A stretch of 21,466 nucleotides of DNA from assembly GCA_964547995.1 (NCBI GenBank), contig CAZJRB010000120.1:1-21466 (forward strand), in the 5' to 3' direction. Of this stretch, positions 15,010 to 21,466 are shown one piece after another; positions within the stretch are counted from its first letter, which is position 1; each line of letters begins with the position of its first letter. The DNA comes from CAZJRB01 sp964547995 (lineage in GTDB: Bacteria > Planctomycetota > Planctomycetia > Pirellulales > Thermoguttaceae). The notes under the pieces are model-generated. The model had not been told where the DNA came from, searched no databases, and worked only from the letters and a program-made list of their open reading frames with translations. The position numbers were made by a program, and so were the translations under genes.

Positions 15010-15028
15010 GGTCGATTGCGCAACGACC
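15010..15028. promoter_or_regulatory. Near-palindrome upstream of the FHA gene
   Basis: GGTCG-A-TTGCGCAA-CGACC is a 19-base dyad with a single extra base, 60 bases before the start codon. It could be a regulator binding site or a hairpin in the leader; nothing in the sequence decides which. Confidence 0.25.
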
Positions 15029-15088
15029 GCTGCCTGCGCTGAGAGAGAATAAGCACCCTGAGTCTCATGGCCCGCGAGGATAAACCCA

Positions 15089-15997
15089 ATGCCAATCAAG
15101 ATCATTTGCCCCAATGGACACTCACTCACGATCAAAGGCAAGTACGCAGGGAAGAAAGGGTTGTGCCCGATCTGCAAGGCGACCGTTGAGGTGCCTTTGT
15201 CGGACGCAGCGGTGTTACCGGCGTATTCGATTTTGAGCATTTTGCAAATGGACGAATCGGGGGTGTCGATCGTGATGAAAAACATCCCGAACCTCGAGAA
15301 GGATTTGGGCGAGTTGGTTCCCGAGAATGGTAGCGCTCCGATTAGCCTGCGTGAAAGGACCCTTCTTGTCGGGCGGAGCAAGGACTGCGACATCGTCCTG
15401 TTGTCTTCCGCGATTTCCCGGTATCACGCACTGCTACGGGTGATCGGCAGCCGCTGGTGCGTCGAAGACAAGGGGAGCACGAACGGGGTGATTGTCAACG
15501 GGCGCCGCGTGATGAAGGGTTGGCTCGGGCCCGGCGACACGGTGGCGTTCGCGAAGCATGCCTACAAGATTTCTTACAGCCCCAACGTGTTGGCGGCCTT
15601 GCCGCCGCTCCCCGACATGCACCGGACATTGGGTGAGTTGGTACCCGTCGGGGGCGGCACGCCCATCGCGCTCCTGAAGAAGACACTTCTGGTTGGGCGG
15701 TGCGAGCCCTGCGACATCGTGTTGCCGTTTGCGACGGTCTCGCGACGACACGCCGAGTTGGCCATTGTCCGGGACCACTGGCGGGTGGAAGACAAGGGGA
15801 GCGACTACGGGGTTCGCATCAACGGACTGCTCCGCCAGAGGAAACGGCTCCACCCCGGCGACACGGTGGCGTTCGGCAAGCGTTCCTATAAGATCCAATA
15901 CGATCCGAACGTCCTGTCCGCGTTGGACACCGCCGCGCAGGACAGCAGCACGGTGCCGCTTCCGAAGCCCGGCGCTGATGTCCTCGTGTTCCCCTGA
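15089..15997 (+). CDS. Zinc-ribbon protein with two FHA domains
   Basis: The 302-residue soluble protein has a four-Cys zinc-ribbon-like N-terminus (CPNGH at 7-11, CPIC at 26-29), a linker with SILSILQMDESG, and two FHA domains, the phosphothreonine-binding fold. FHA-1 (about 90-165) is canonical: VGRSKDCDIVL, SRYHA and GSTNG. FHA-2 (about 200-275) keeps VGR, SRRHA and NG but has GSDYG in place of STNG, so it may bind differently. It probably reads Ser/Thr phosphorylation in the cytoplasm; the partner kinase is not in view. The ATG is preceded by GAGGA at eight bases. The small protein encoded at 16414-16764 shares the N-terminal ribbon and the ESG linker, marking a planctomycete family. Confidence 0.85.
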   Translation: MPIKIICPNGHSLTIKGKYAGKKGLCPICKATVEVPLSDAAVLPAYSILSILQMDESGVSIVMKNIPNLEKDLGELVPENGSAPISLRERTLLVGRSKDCDIVLLSSAISRYHALLRVIGSRWCVEDKGSTNGVIVNGRRVMKGWLGPGDTVAFAKHAYKISYSPNVLAALPPLPDMHRTLGELVPVGGGTPIALLKKTLLVGRCEPCDIVLPFATVSRRHAELAIVRDHWRVEDKGSDYGVRINGLLRQRKRLHPGDTVAFGKRSYKIQYDPNVLSALDTAAQDSSTVPLPKPGADVLVFP

Positions 15998-16076
15998 AGG
16001 ATAGCCGTGGGTTGGAGGAGCGGGCAGTTCGACCACGCACGAAACGCGGAACGGATGGCGGCGGCGGGCGCCACGA

Positions 16077-16349
16077 TCACCATTTGTCGGGTCTGCAGGG
16101 ACGAAAATCCACGGTGTCGCCTTTGGGGAACGCAAACGCCGTGAAGGGGTTCTCGACGCCGCTTTCCTCGGCATCTTTATCCTGAAACCGCAGCAGGAAC
16201 TTATCGCCAGTCTGAAAAGGAAGGCCAACGGGGCGGACAAAGTATCCGCTTACAAACCGGCCTTCAATCCCGCGGTTCTCGACCTTCAGGACTACCTCAA
16301 CCCCTTCCGCCAACGTGTGGCCGTCGGCATCCAAGATTTTTGCGAGCAT
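16077..16349 (-). CDS. Small protein of unknown function
   Basis: This 90-residue protein is not recognised. It has alternating hydrophobic and charged residues suggestive of a small beta-rich fold, including EVVLKVENRGIEGRFVSGYF and GDKFLLRFQDK. There is no signal peptide, membrane segment or Cys pair. The ATG at 16349 is chosen over an earlier start because GGAGG lies eight bases before it. It follows the zinc-ribbon gene by 64 bases on the same strand and is probably cotranscribed with it. Confidence 0.55.
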   Translation of the reverse strand: MLAKILDADGHTLAEGVEVVLKVENRGIEGRFVSGYFVRPVGLPFQTGDKFLLRFQDKDAEESGVENPFTAFAFPKGDTVDFRPCRPDKW

Positions 16350-16413
16350 TTCACGGCCTCCACCAAATTGAAGGCAGTATACCACGATGGAGGAAGCGCG
16401 AGAACCCCAAGGA

Positions 16414-16764
16414 TCAATCCTGCAACTGTGCTACGTATGCATGGCAGTGCGGACAGACACGGGCATCCGTCGATATTTTCTCGTGGCATTTCGCGCAGAT
16501 TCTCTCCGTCTTGTCCCGTTTCCTTTGGGACCACGAATAGTCCGAGTCGTCACCGGCAAGCTCGGGTATGTCAAGGGAAAGCCCCGACAGCCCCGATTCC
16601 TGAGGCCGGAGAACATCCATAATGGAGTCGTCGGTGAAGATGTCCTCTGCGGGCTCCGGGACCTTGATTCGGGCCCTACAGATCGGGCAGAGACCCACCT
16701 TGCCGGCATATTTGTCCTTGACCCTTACCGCATGGCCGTTGGGGCAGATAGCGCGAATCGACAT
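16414..16764 (-). CDS. Small protein with two zinc ribbons, paralog of the FHA protein N-terminus
   Basis: The 116-residue protein begins with CPNGH and CPIC (residues 7-29), aligning closely with the start of the double-FHA protein: KYAGK-GLCPIC is shared, as is the linker SIMDVLRPQESG. A second ribbon, CAKCHEKISTDARVCPHCH, ends the protein where the paralog carries its FHA domains. This suggests a modular family with a constant front and variable rear domains; function is unknown. The ATG has GGAGGAG seven bases upstream and a good promoter lies at 16839-16868. The genes converge with the FHA gene from the other side of the small unknown at 16077. Confidence 0.75.
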   Translation of the reverse strand: MSIRAICPNGHAVRVKDKYAGKVGLCPICRARIKVPEPAEDIFTDDSIMDVLRPQESGLSGLSLDIPELAGDDSDYSWSQRKRDKTERICAKCHEKISTDARVCPHCHAYVAQLQD

Positions 16765-16838
16765 GGCATCTCCTCCATGCCTCTTCTGCCTGTGCCTTGG
16801 TACGATCTGCCCGCGAGTAGATATGATAGATAAACGGT

Positions 16839-16868
16839 ATTATATCAGGATCTTTTGCATTGTTGCAA
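16839..16868 (-). promoter_or_regulatory. Promoter for the small zinc-ribbon gene
   Basis: On the minus strand, TTGCAA (16863-16868) and a perfect TATAAT (16839-16844) are 18 bases apart, with TGA before the -10. It lies about 75 bases upstream of the start at 16764, in the gap behind the LRR gene. Confidence 0.6.
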
Positions 16869-16934
16869 GCGATTTGTTTCCCCATAATGCGGCTAGTTCG
16901 CCAAGATTGCCCCCAAAGGGGTCCGGCAGGGTGG

Positions 16935-18281
16935 CTATCCGCCCTCCATGGGCATGGCATGCCGCCGATGCCCCTTGGTGTCCGATTCCGTTTGACGGTT
17001 GCCTACGCGTTGGGAGGTTGGTTTTGGCGACGGCGTGTGAGGCTTGAGTGGGGCAACATAGCAATTTGGCAATACCTGCCGGATTTCCCGGATGCCTTCC
17101 TCGGTAACCCGGCTGCCGCTGAGATACAGCTCTCGCAGTACGGTCAAGTCTTTGAGGTGTTTTAGCCCGGCGTCCGTAACCCGGGTCCGTTCGAGGTGCA
17201 AAGCCTTGAGGCTGCGCAGTCCCGCGATGTGTTCCAACCCGGCGTCCGTGACCCGGGTGTCCGTGAGGTTCAGCCCTGCAAGCTTGGTCAATGTTTCAAG
17301 GTGCCTCAGCCCAACGTCGGTAACCGAGGTGCCCTCTATCCCAAGACCGTCAAGGTTGGCTATTGCCCTGAGGTGTTCCATCCCGGCGTTGCCGACTTTG
17401 GTCCGGTTAAGTTGGAGATTCCTGAGGGAAGTCAACTTTTTGAGGCGGCACACCCCGGCATCGGTGATGCCGGTATCGCTGAGGTCCAGGAATCTGAGTC
17501 GGCTCATCCCGCTGAGATGTTTCACTCCCTCATCGGTAATGTGTGTGCCATCGAGGTTCAGCAAACTGAGTCTGGTCAGATCTTCGAGGTGCTTCGACCC
17601 GGCATCGGTGATTTCCGTGTTGCCAAGGTCCAAAAACCTGAGGTTGGTCAGCCCGCAGAGGTGCTCTACTCCCGCATCGGTAACGTGGGTGTTCTCGAGG
17701 TTCAGCAAGTTGAGGCAGGTCGTTTCCTTGATATAGACCAACCCATCGCCGGTAAGCCGGGTATCGGCGAGGTTCAGCTTTTGGAGTCTTGTCAGCCCCG
17801 CGAGGTGTTCGAGCCCGGCGTCCGTTACTTGGGTTTTGGCAAGGCCCAGGGAGTAGAGGTTGGCAATACCCTCGACATGTTCCAGTTCGGCATCGGTGAC
17901 GGACTTGAAGAGGACCTGCACCATCCAACTTCGAATCGATACGACGCCTCCCAGCCTCTTGACCTTGGCGATCGCCGCTTTCTCTGCCGATTTGGCGGAC
18001 TTGTAGGCGACCGGTGGCGCCCCGGACCGGTTTGCGTCGGCGACGTGTCTCTCGCGAAGGGTAACCTCATGCCCTCCCGATTCCCGTGTCGGCGCTGCGG
18101 CATGTTCTTTTTTCGCCGGTTGAACGGATGTCTTGCCGGTGTTAAGAGGAGGGAAATACAGCCCGGCCAGGACAATGCCGGATACAGCCACTGCAAATAT
18201 TGTCAGAGCGATGAGCAGGGGTTCTTCGTGACGTTTAAGTCGGTCCAACATCTTGCGAGCACCGGGATGAAGGCGAGCCAA
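16935..18281 (-). CDS. Membrane-anchored leucine-rich-repeat protein
   Basis: The 448-residue protein has one membrane segment (about residues 20-44, after KRHEEP, so N-terminus inside), a variable linker, and eleven 24-residue repeats of the form VTDAGLEHLxGLTxLxxLxL (about 127-400), plus a partial capping repeat and a basic Pro/Lys tail. This repeat is common in planctomycete surface proteins and normally forms a solenoid for protein binding; the ligand is unknown. The start given is a TTG; an ATG at 18251 (MLDRLKRHEE) would also retain the membrane segment, and neither has a clear ribosome site. It starts 22 bases after the Gly/Gln-repeat gene, suggesting cotranscription. Confidence 0.85.
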   Translation of the reverse strand: MARLHPGARKMLDRLKRHEEPLLIALTIFAVAVSGIVLAGLYFPPLNTGKTSVQPAKKEHAAAPTRESGGHEVTLRERHVADANRSGAPPVAYKSAKSAEKAAIAKVKRLGGVVSIRSWMVQVLFKSVTDAELEHVEGIANLYSLGLAKTQVTDAGLEHLAGLTRLQKLNLADTRLTGDGLVYIKETTCLNLLNLENTHVTDAGVEHLCGLTNLRFLDLGNTEITDAGSKHLEDLTRLSLLNLDGTHITDEGVKHLSGMSRLRFLDLSDTGITDAGVCRLKKLTSLRNLQLNRTKVGNAGMEHLRAIANLDGLGIEGTSVTDVGLRHLETLTKLAGLNLTDTRVTDAGLEHIAGLRSLKALHLERTRVTDAGLKHLKDLTVLRELYLSGSRVTEEGIREIRQVLPNCYVAPLKPHTPSPKPTSQRVGNRQTESDTKGHRRHAMPMEGG

Positions 18282-18303
18282 AGATGGTATTGACGCGACC
18301 GTT

Positions 18304-19621
18304 TCAATTCATTTTGCCGGATCCGCCCCAATTCCCTTGTGCGGGGGCGATTCCCGGGCCGCGACCCTTGCCCCGTCCGTGTCCTTGACCTTGCCCGATT
18401 CCTTGCCCATGGCCTTGGGCGGGTGCCATCCCGGGGCCGCGACCTCGGCCGTGTCCGCGCATCCCGGAAGCCCCGGGCCCTTTGCCTTTTTTGCCTTTTC
18501 CTTTGCTGCGCCCGTATCCTTTGCCCTTATCTTGACCTGACCAACCCCCTTTATCCTTCCCACCACCTTGGGAATAGCCGGGACCTCCCTTGCCCTTGGC
18601 TTTTCCGTGTCCGGGACCCTGCCCCTGGCCGGGCCACCAACCCGATCCCCAACTCCCCTGGCTTCGTCCGGGGCCTCCGGCGTGCCCCTGGAAACCGGGT
18701 CCCGGGCCTTGTCCTTGACCGCCGCGTTGCCCCTGAAAACCGGGCCCCTGACCTCGTCCGGGACCTCCGGCGTGCCCCTGGAAACCGGGTCCCGGGCCTT
18801 GTCCTTGACCGCCGCGTTGCCCCTGAANNNNNNNNNNNNNNNNNNNNNNNNNNNNNNNNNNNNNNNNNNNNNNNNNNNNNNNNNNNNNNNNNNNNNNNNN
18901 NNNNNNNNNNNNNNNNNNNNNNNNNNNGCCCCTGGAAACCGGGTCCCGGGCCTTGTCCTTGACCGCCGCGTTGCCCCTGAAAGCCGGGTCCCTGGCCCTG
19001 TCCTTGACCGCCGCCGCGTTGCCCCTGGAAACCGGGTCCCGGGCCTTGTCCCTGACCGCCGCCGCGTTGCCCCTGGAAACCGGGTCCCGGGCCTTGTCCC
19101 TGACCGCCGCCGCGTTGCCCCTGAAAACCGGGTCCCTGACCTTGTCCTTGGCCGCCGCCGTGTTGTCCCTGAAAGCCGGGTCCCTGGCCTCGTCCTTGGC
19201 CGCCTTGAGCTTGGCCGGGAATTGCCGGGTTGGGGGGCGTAACAATCGGGTTCGACGGGACAACCGCCGGTGCCGAGGAAGCGGACGCCGGCGATGCGAC
19301 AACAGGCGCGGAAACGGGAGCTATCACCTTTCGGCTCGGCTGTTTGGGCGGTTGAGCTACCGGGCGACCACGCAGCACCTGCACATGCTCCTGCAACAAC
19401 TGCAAGTGACTCTGCAACAGTCTGATCTTCTGAGGATCGGGATTCTCGGCCGCTTGGGCCTCGACCAGGATGGCCATGGTCCGATATATCCGGGCCTGCA
19501 CCTCGGCGATTGCCTTCGGCGAGGCCTGGCCCGCCCCGGCCGCCGGCTGTTGAGCCAAAGCGGTTAGCGCGAAACTACAAATGAGCGCTGCCGTCAGCAG
19601 AAGCAGTAGTTGTTGTCGCAT
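18304..19621 (-). CDS. Secreted Gly/Gln/Pro-repeat protein, interrupted by an assembly gap
   Basis: The start ATG at 19621 follows GGAGGTG closely and opens a signal peptide (MRQQLLLLLTAALICSF, cleavage near ALAQQ). A helical segment with heptad-like Leu (about residues 30-85) and an Ala/Pro/Val linker follow. A long low-complexity region repeats QGQGPGPGFQGQRGG in 15-16 residue units, and the C-terminus is rich in Gly and Lys (KGKGKKGKG). The 100-N gap falls inside the repeats. The flanks are in the same frame only if the missing length is a multiple of three, which 100 is not, so the apparent frame break is an artefact. At least 405 residues are visible. It is likely an extracellular disordered or structural protein; no function is recognised. 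Confidence 0.75.
18664..19205. repeat. 45/48-bp tandem coding repeats
   Basis: The units encode QGQGPGPGFQGQRGG-like peptides; six are visible before and about three after the gap in coding direction. Two variants alternate at the C-terminal side, ending in QRGG or HAGG. Near-identical units explain why the assembly stopped here. Confidence 0.85.
18828..18927. other. Assembly gap of 100 N
   Basis: Exactly 100 N, a usual placeholder for a gap of unknown size, lie within the tandem repeats. The true number of repeats is therefore unknown. Confidence 0.98.
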
Positions 19622-19765
19622 GATTTCACCTCCGAAAAGACTGTTGGTATTGGGAACCTGCGGCACTTAGCCTAAGCCCAAGCATATCAGAAAGCCGCGG
19701 GATTGTCCAGCTTTTCCCGGTCGAACAGGGGGCAGCGGTTCCCGTCGGTCTGTTGGCAGTCGAAA

Positions 19766-21259
19766 TCAGACGTTCCCCAACGCGCTCTCCAACGCTTCGG
19801 AAACGGTCCGCAGCGCCTTGATCCGGGCGTAGAGCTTGCAGTTGGCCTCGAGAATCGTCCAAGGGGCGTACGTCGTGCTGGTCCGCTGGAGCATGTCGAT
19901 AACGGCAACCTCGTAGCGGTTCCACTTCTCGCGATTCCGCCAGTCCTCGTCGGTGATCTTCCATTGCTTGTGTGGCGTGCTCTCTCGGGCTTTGAACCGC
20001 CGGAGTTGTTCTTGCTGGTCGATCTGGAGCCAGAACTTGACCAGGACCGTGCCGAAGTCGGCCAACTGGCGTTCAAACTCGTTGATCTCGCGGTACGCCC
20101 GGTTCCACTCGTCTTCGGTGCAGAAGCCCTCGACCCGCTCGACCATCAGGCGGCCGTACCAGGAGCGGTCGAAGATCGTAATGTGCCCGGCCTTGGGGAC
20201 GTGTTTCCAAAACCGCCAGAGATAGTGGTGGGCTTTCTCTTCGTCGGTTGGGACACCGATCGGAACGACCTCGTAGCCGCGGGGGTCGAGGCCGCGGGTG
20301 AGCCGCTTGATGTTGCCGCCCTTGCCGCCCGCGTCCCAGCCCTGGTAGACGATGGCCGCCGGGATCCGCGAAAGGTACAGCTCGTGCTCCAGCCGGAAGA
20401 GCCGGTCCTGGAGTTCGTCGAGCTGCTTGTCGTACGTCTCGCGATCGAGCGACAGCGTCAAGTCGACGCGGTCGAGGATCGTCTGCTGCCGCGTCGGCGA
20501 GGGGACCGGCTCGGGCATGGGCTGCGGCTCGGACTTCGGCGTCTTCGCACGCCGCTGGATCTCGCGATCGACGGTTTCGACAATCGTCTCAAAGACCTTG
20601 GTCCGGGCGTAACGGCCCTGGGTCGCTTCGATCACGGTCCACGGGGCGTAGGCCGTCTGCGTTTGCTGGAGCATCTCTTCGACCGCTTCGAGCCATTTGT
20701 CATAGTTTTTGCCCTGCTGACGTTCCTCTTTGCCGACCTTCCACACAGTGGCCGGGTCTGCTTCGAGCTGCTCGAAGCGTTTCTTCTGTTCCTTCTTGCT
20801 GATGTGCAGCCAGAACTTGACGACCACCGTGCCCTCGTCGGCCAGCGTCCGCTCGAACTCCTCGATGTCCTTGTACGCCTGCTTCCACTGCTGCTGTGGG
20901 GTCAGCCCCTCGATCCGCTCGCACAACACCCGGCCGTACCACGACCGGTCGAAGATCACAAACTCGCCGTCGCCGGGCAAGGCGGTCCAGAACCGCCGCA
21001 TCCACGGGTAGAGCCGCTCGGTCTCGGTCGGGGCGCTGATCGGACGGACCTTGCACCCGCGCGGATCGAGCACCTGGCAGAGCCGGTTGATCACCGACCC
21101 TTTGCCCGCGGCGTCCCAGCCCTCGAACACAATCACCACCGGCACCCCGGCCGCCTGCGCCGCCCGCTGGCACTCCCCCAGCCGAACCTGCAATTCCGGA
21201 AAGACCTGCCGGTAGACTTCCTTGGTGATCTTCTTGTTCAGGTCGATGAGTTCGAGCAT
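19766..21259 (-). CDS. pap: Polyphosphate:AMP phosphotransferase (two-domain PPK2, class II)
   Basis: The 497-residue protein has two tandem PPK2 domains (about 1-235 and 268-497) joined by a Pro-rich linker (240-258). Each has a Walker A motif (GWDAAGKGS at 47-55; GWDAGGKGG at 307-315) and the lid motif FDRSWYGR (103-110; 363-370). Length and tandem layout match Pap enzymes, which phosphorylate AMP to ADP with polyphosphate; single-domain PPK2s are about half this size. In known members only one domain is catalytic; here both keep their motifs, so which is active cannot be told. The ATG (MLELIDL) is clear. It lies 144 bases upstream of the repeat-protein gene on the same strand. Confidence 0.9.
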   Translation of the reverse strand: MLELIDLNKKITKEVYRQVFPELQVRLGECQRAAQAAGVPVVIVFEGWDAAGKGSVINRLCQVLDPRGCKVRPISAPTETERLYPWMRRFWTALPGDGEFVIFDRSWYGRVLCERIEGLTPQQQWKQAYKDIEEFERTLADEGTVVVKFWLHISKKEQKKRFEQLEADPATVWKVGKEERQQGKNYDKWLEAVEEMLQQTQTAYAPWTVIEATQGRYARTKVFETIVETVDREIQRRAKTPKSEPQPMPEPVPSPTRQQTILDRVDLTLSLDRETYDKQLDELQDRLFRLEHELYLSRIPAAIVYQGWDAGGKGGNIKRLTRGLDPRGYEVVPIGVPTDEEKAHHYLWRFWKHVPKAGHITIFDRSWYGRLMVERVEGFCTEDEWNRAYREINEFERQLADFGTVLVKFWLQIDQQEQLRRFKARESTPHKQWKITDEDWRNREKWNRYEVAVIDMLQRTSTTYAPWTILEANCKLYARIKALRTVSEALESALGNV

Positions 21260-21292
21260 GGTGGCGGCGTTTTGTTAACGTCAGGCAGCGGA

Positions 21293-21309
21293 ATCCGGCA
21301 ATGCCGGAT
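21293..21309. repeat. Short perfect hairpin upstream of the PPK2 gene
   Basis: ATCCGGCA and TGCCGGAT flank a single base. It is 34 bases upstream of the start codon and could be a REP relic or a regulatory dyad. Confidence 0.35.
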
Positions 21310-21369
21310 GGAACTCCCAAACGCATTTTACCACGCCCCGCCGGCAAATCAACTTCAACACCTCCCGCA

Positions 21370-21413
21370 CGCCACCACGGGGCTTGTCCCCGTGGAGCGA
21401 TGATTGGCCACTA
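21370..21413 (-). repeat. REP-like family B, copy 3
   Basis: It matches copy 1 (982-1025) at all but one or two positions over 44 bases. On the minus strand it reads GTAGTGGCCAATCA and then the hairpin, so the GTAG is intact here. Confidence 0.85.
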
Positions 21414-21436
21414 CCACGCAACCGCAACCTCACCCA

Positions 21437-21466
21437 CGCCACCACGGGGCTTGCCCCCGTGGAGCG
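21437..21466 (-). repeat. REP-like family B, copy 4, cut by the window end
   Basis: The hairpin half CCACGGGGCTTGCCCCCGTGG is present 23 bases after copy 3 in the same orientation; the GTAG flank would lie beyond the window. One loop-side T is changed to C. Confidence 0.8.

Larger units (their letters stand above)
14629..15088. other. Intergenic stretch between lexA and the FHA gene
   Basis: No gene is supported in these 460 bases; the open frames on both strands lack family motifs and start sites. It contains the small hairpin GGGGCACCTGCCCC (14795-14808), a candidate promoter, a terminator-like hairpin and a near-palindrome, listed separately. The divergent arrangement suggests regulatory sequence for both neighbours. 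Confidence 0.5.

Noticed and set aside
18551..19302. Two separate genes in different frames on either side of the N gap
   Set aside because: The same peptide repeat continues on both sides; the frame difference follows from the arbitrary 100-base placeholder.
19703..21403. A 566-codon open frame antisense to the PPK2 gene
   Set aside because: The sense strand has two complete PPK2 domains; the antisense product is a shadow caused by high GC and ends in a REP repeat.

Overview
The window looks like a chromosomal segment of a GC-rich planctomycete (Planctomycetota, probably Pirellulales-like). Several gene types point there: a secreted beta-propeller/HEAT/cytochrome c protein of the PVC type, a ceramidase-fold hydrolase, a 24-residue TDAGL-type leucine-rich-repeat protein, FHA and zinc-ribbon proteins with a shared CPNGH N-terminus, and an MFS-PlsC fusion. 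No rRNA, tRNA, prophage or CRISPR array was seen. The sequence contains one 100-N assembly gap (18828-18927).

Layout. (1) 1-1200 is a REP/RAYT island: the tail of a probable DNA methylase, hairpin repeats, a tyrosine (Y1/HUH) REP-associated transposase between 71-bp direct repeats, a second methylase tail as a relic, and a second repeat family. (2) 1238-3157 (-) is an MFS transporter fused to an acyltransferase; 3366-4712 (+) is a secreted ceramidase-like hydrolase. (3) 4716-5076 holds nested inverted and direct repeats that run into the N-terminus of a large secreted haem protein (to 8140). (4) 8161-11967 is a two-gene unit with its own good promoter: a Kdo/WaaP-like kinase, then a 930-residue protein with an M50-like membrane domain and a complete but circularly permuted enolase. 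(5) 12142-14547 (-) is a compact lexA - UroD-family - PPP-phosphatase unit. (6) 15089-16764 has a double-FHA protein and, convergent with it, a small zinc-ribbon protein sharing its N-terminal module, followed by a small unknown. (7) 16935-21259 (-) has an LRR membrane protein, a secreted Gly/Gln/Pro-repeat protein broken by the gap, and a two-domain polyphosphate kinase 2 of the polyphosphate:AMP phosphotransferase type. (8) The right end carries two more copies of the second repeat family.

The most unusual feature is the membrane-anchored, circularly permuted enolase. Its barrel half (about residues 290-620) precedes its capping half (about 640-880), every catalytic residue I could place is present, and the protein begins with an HEMGH-bearing membrane domain. 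The kinase gene ends 15 nt upstream, so the pair probably works together. The second theme is repeats: three unrelated hairpin families, each with a GTAG or closely related tetranucleotide beside the stem, occur close to a single transposase gene.
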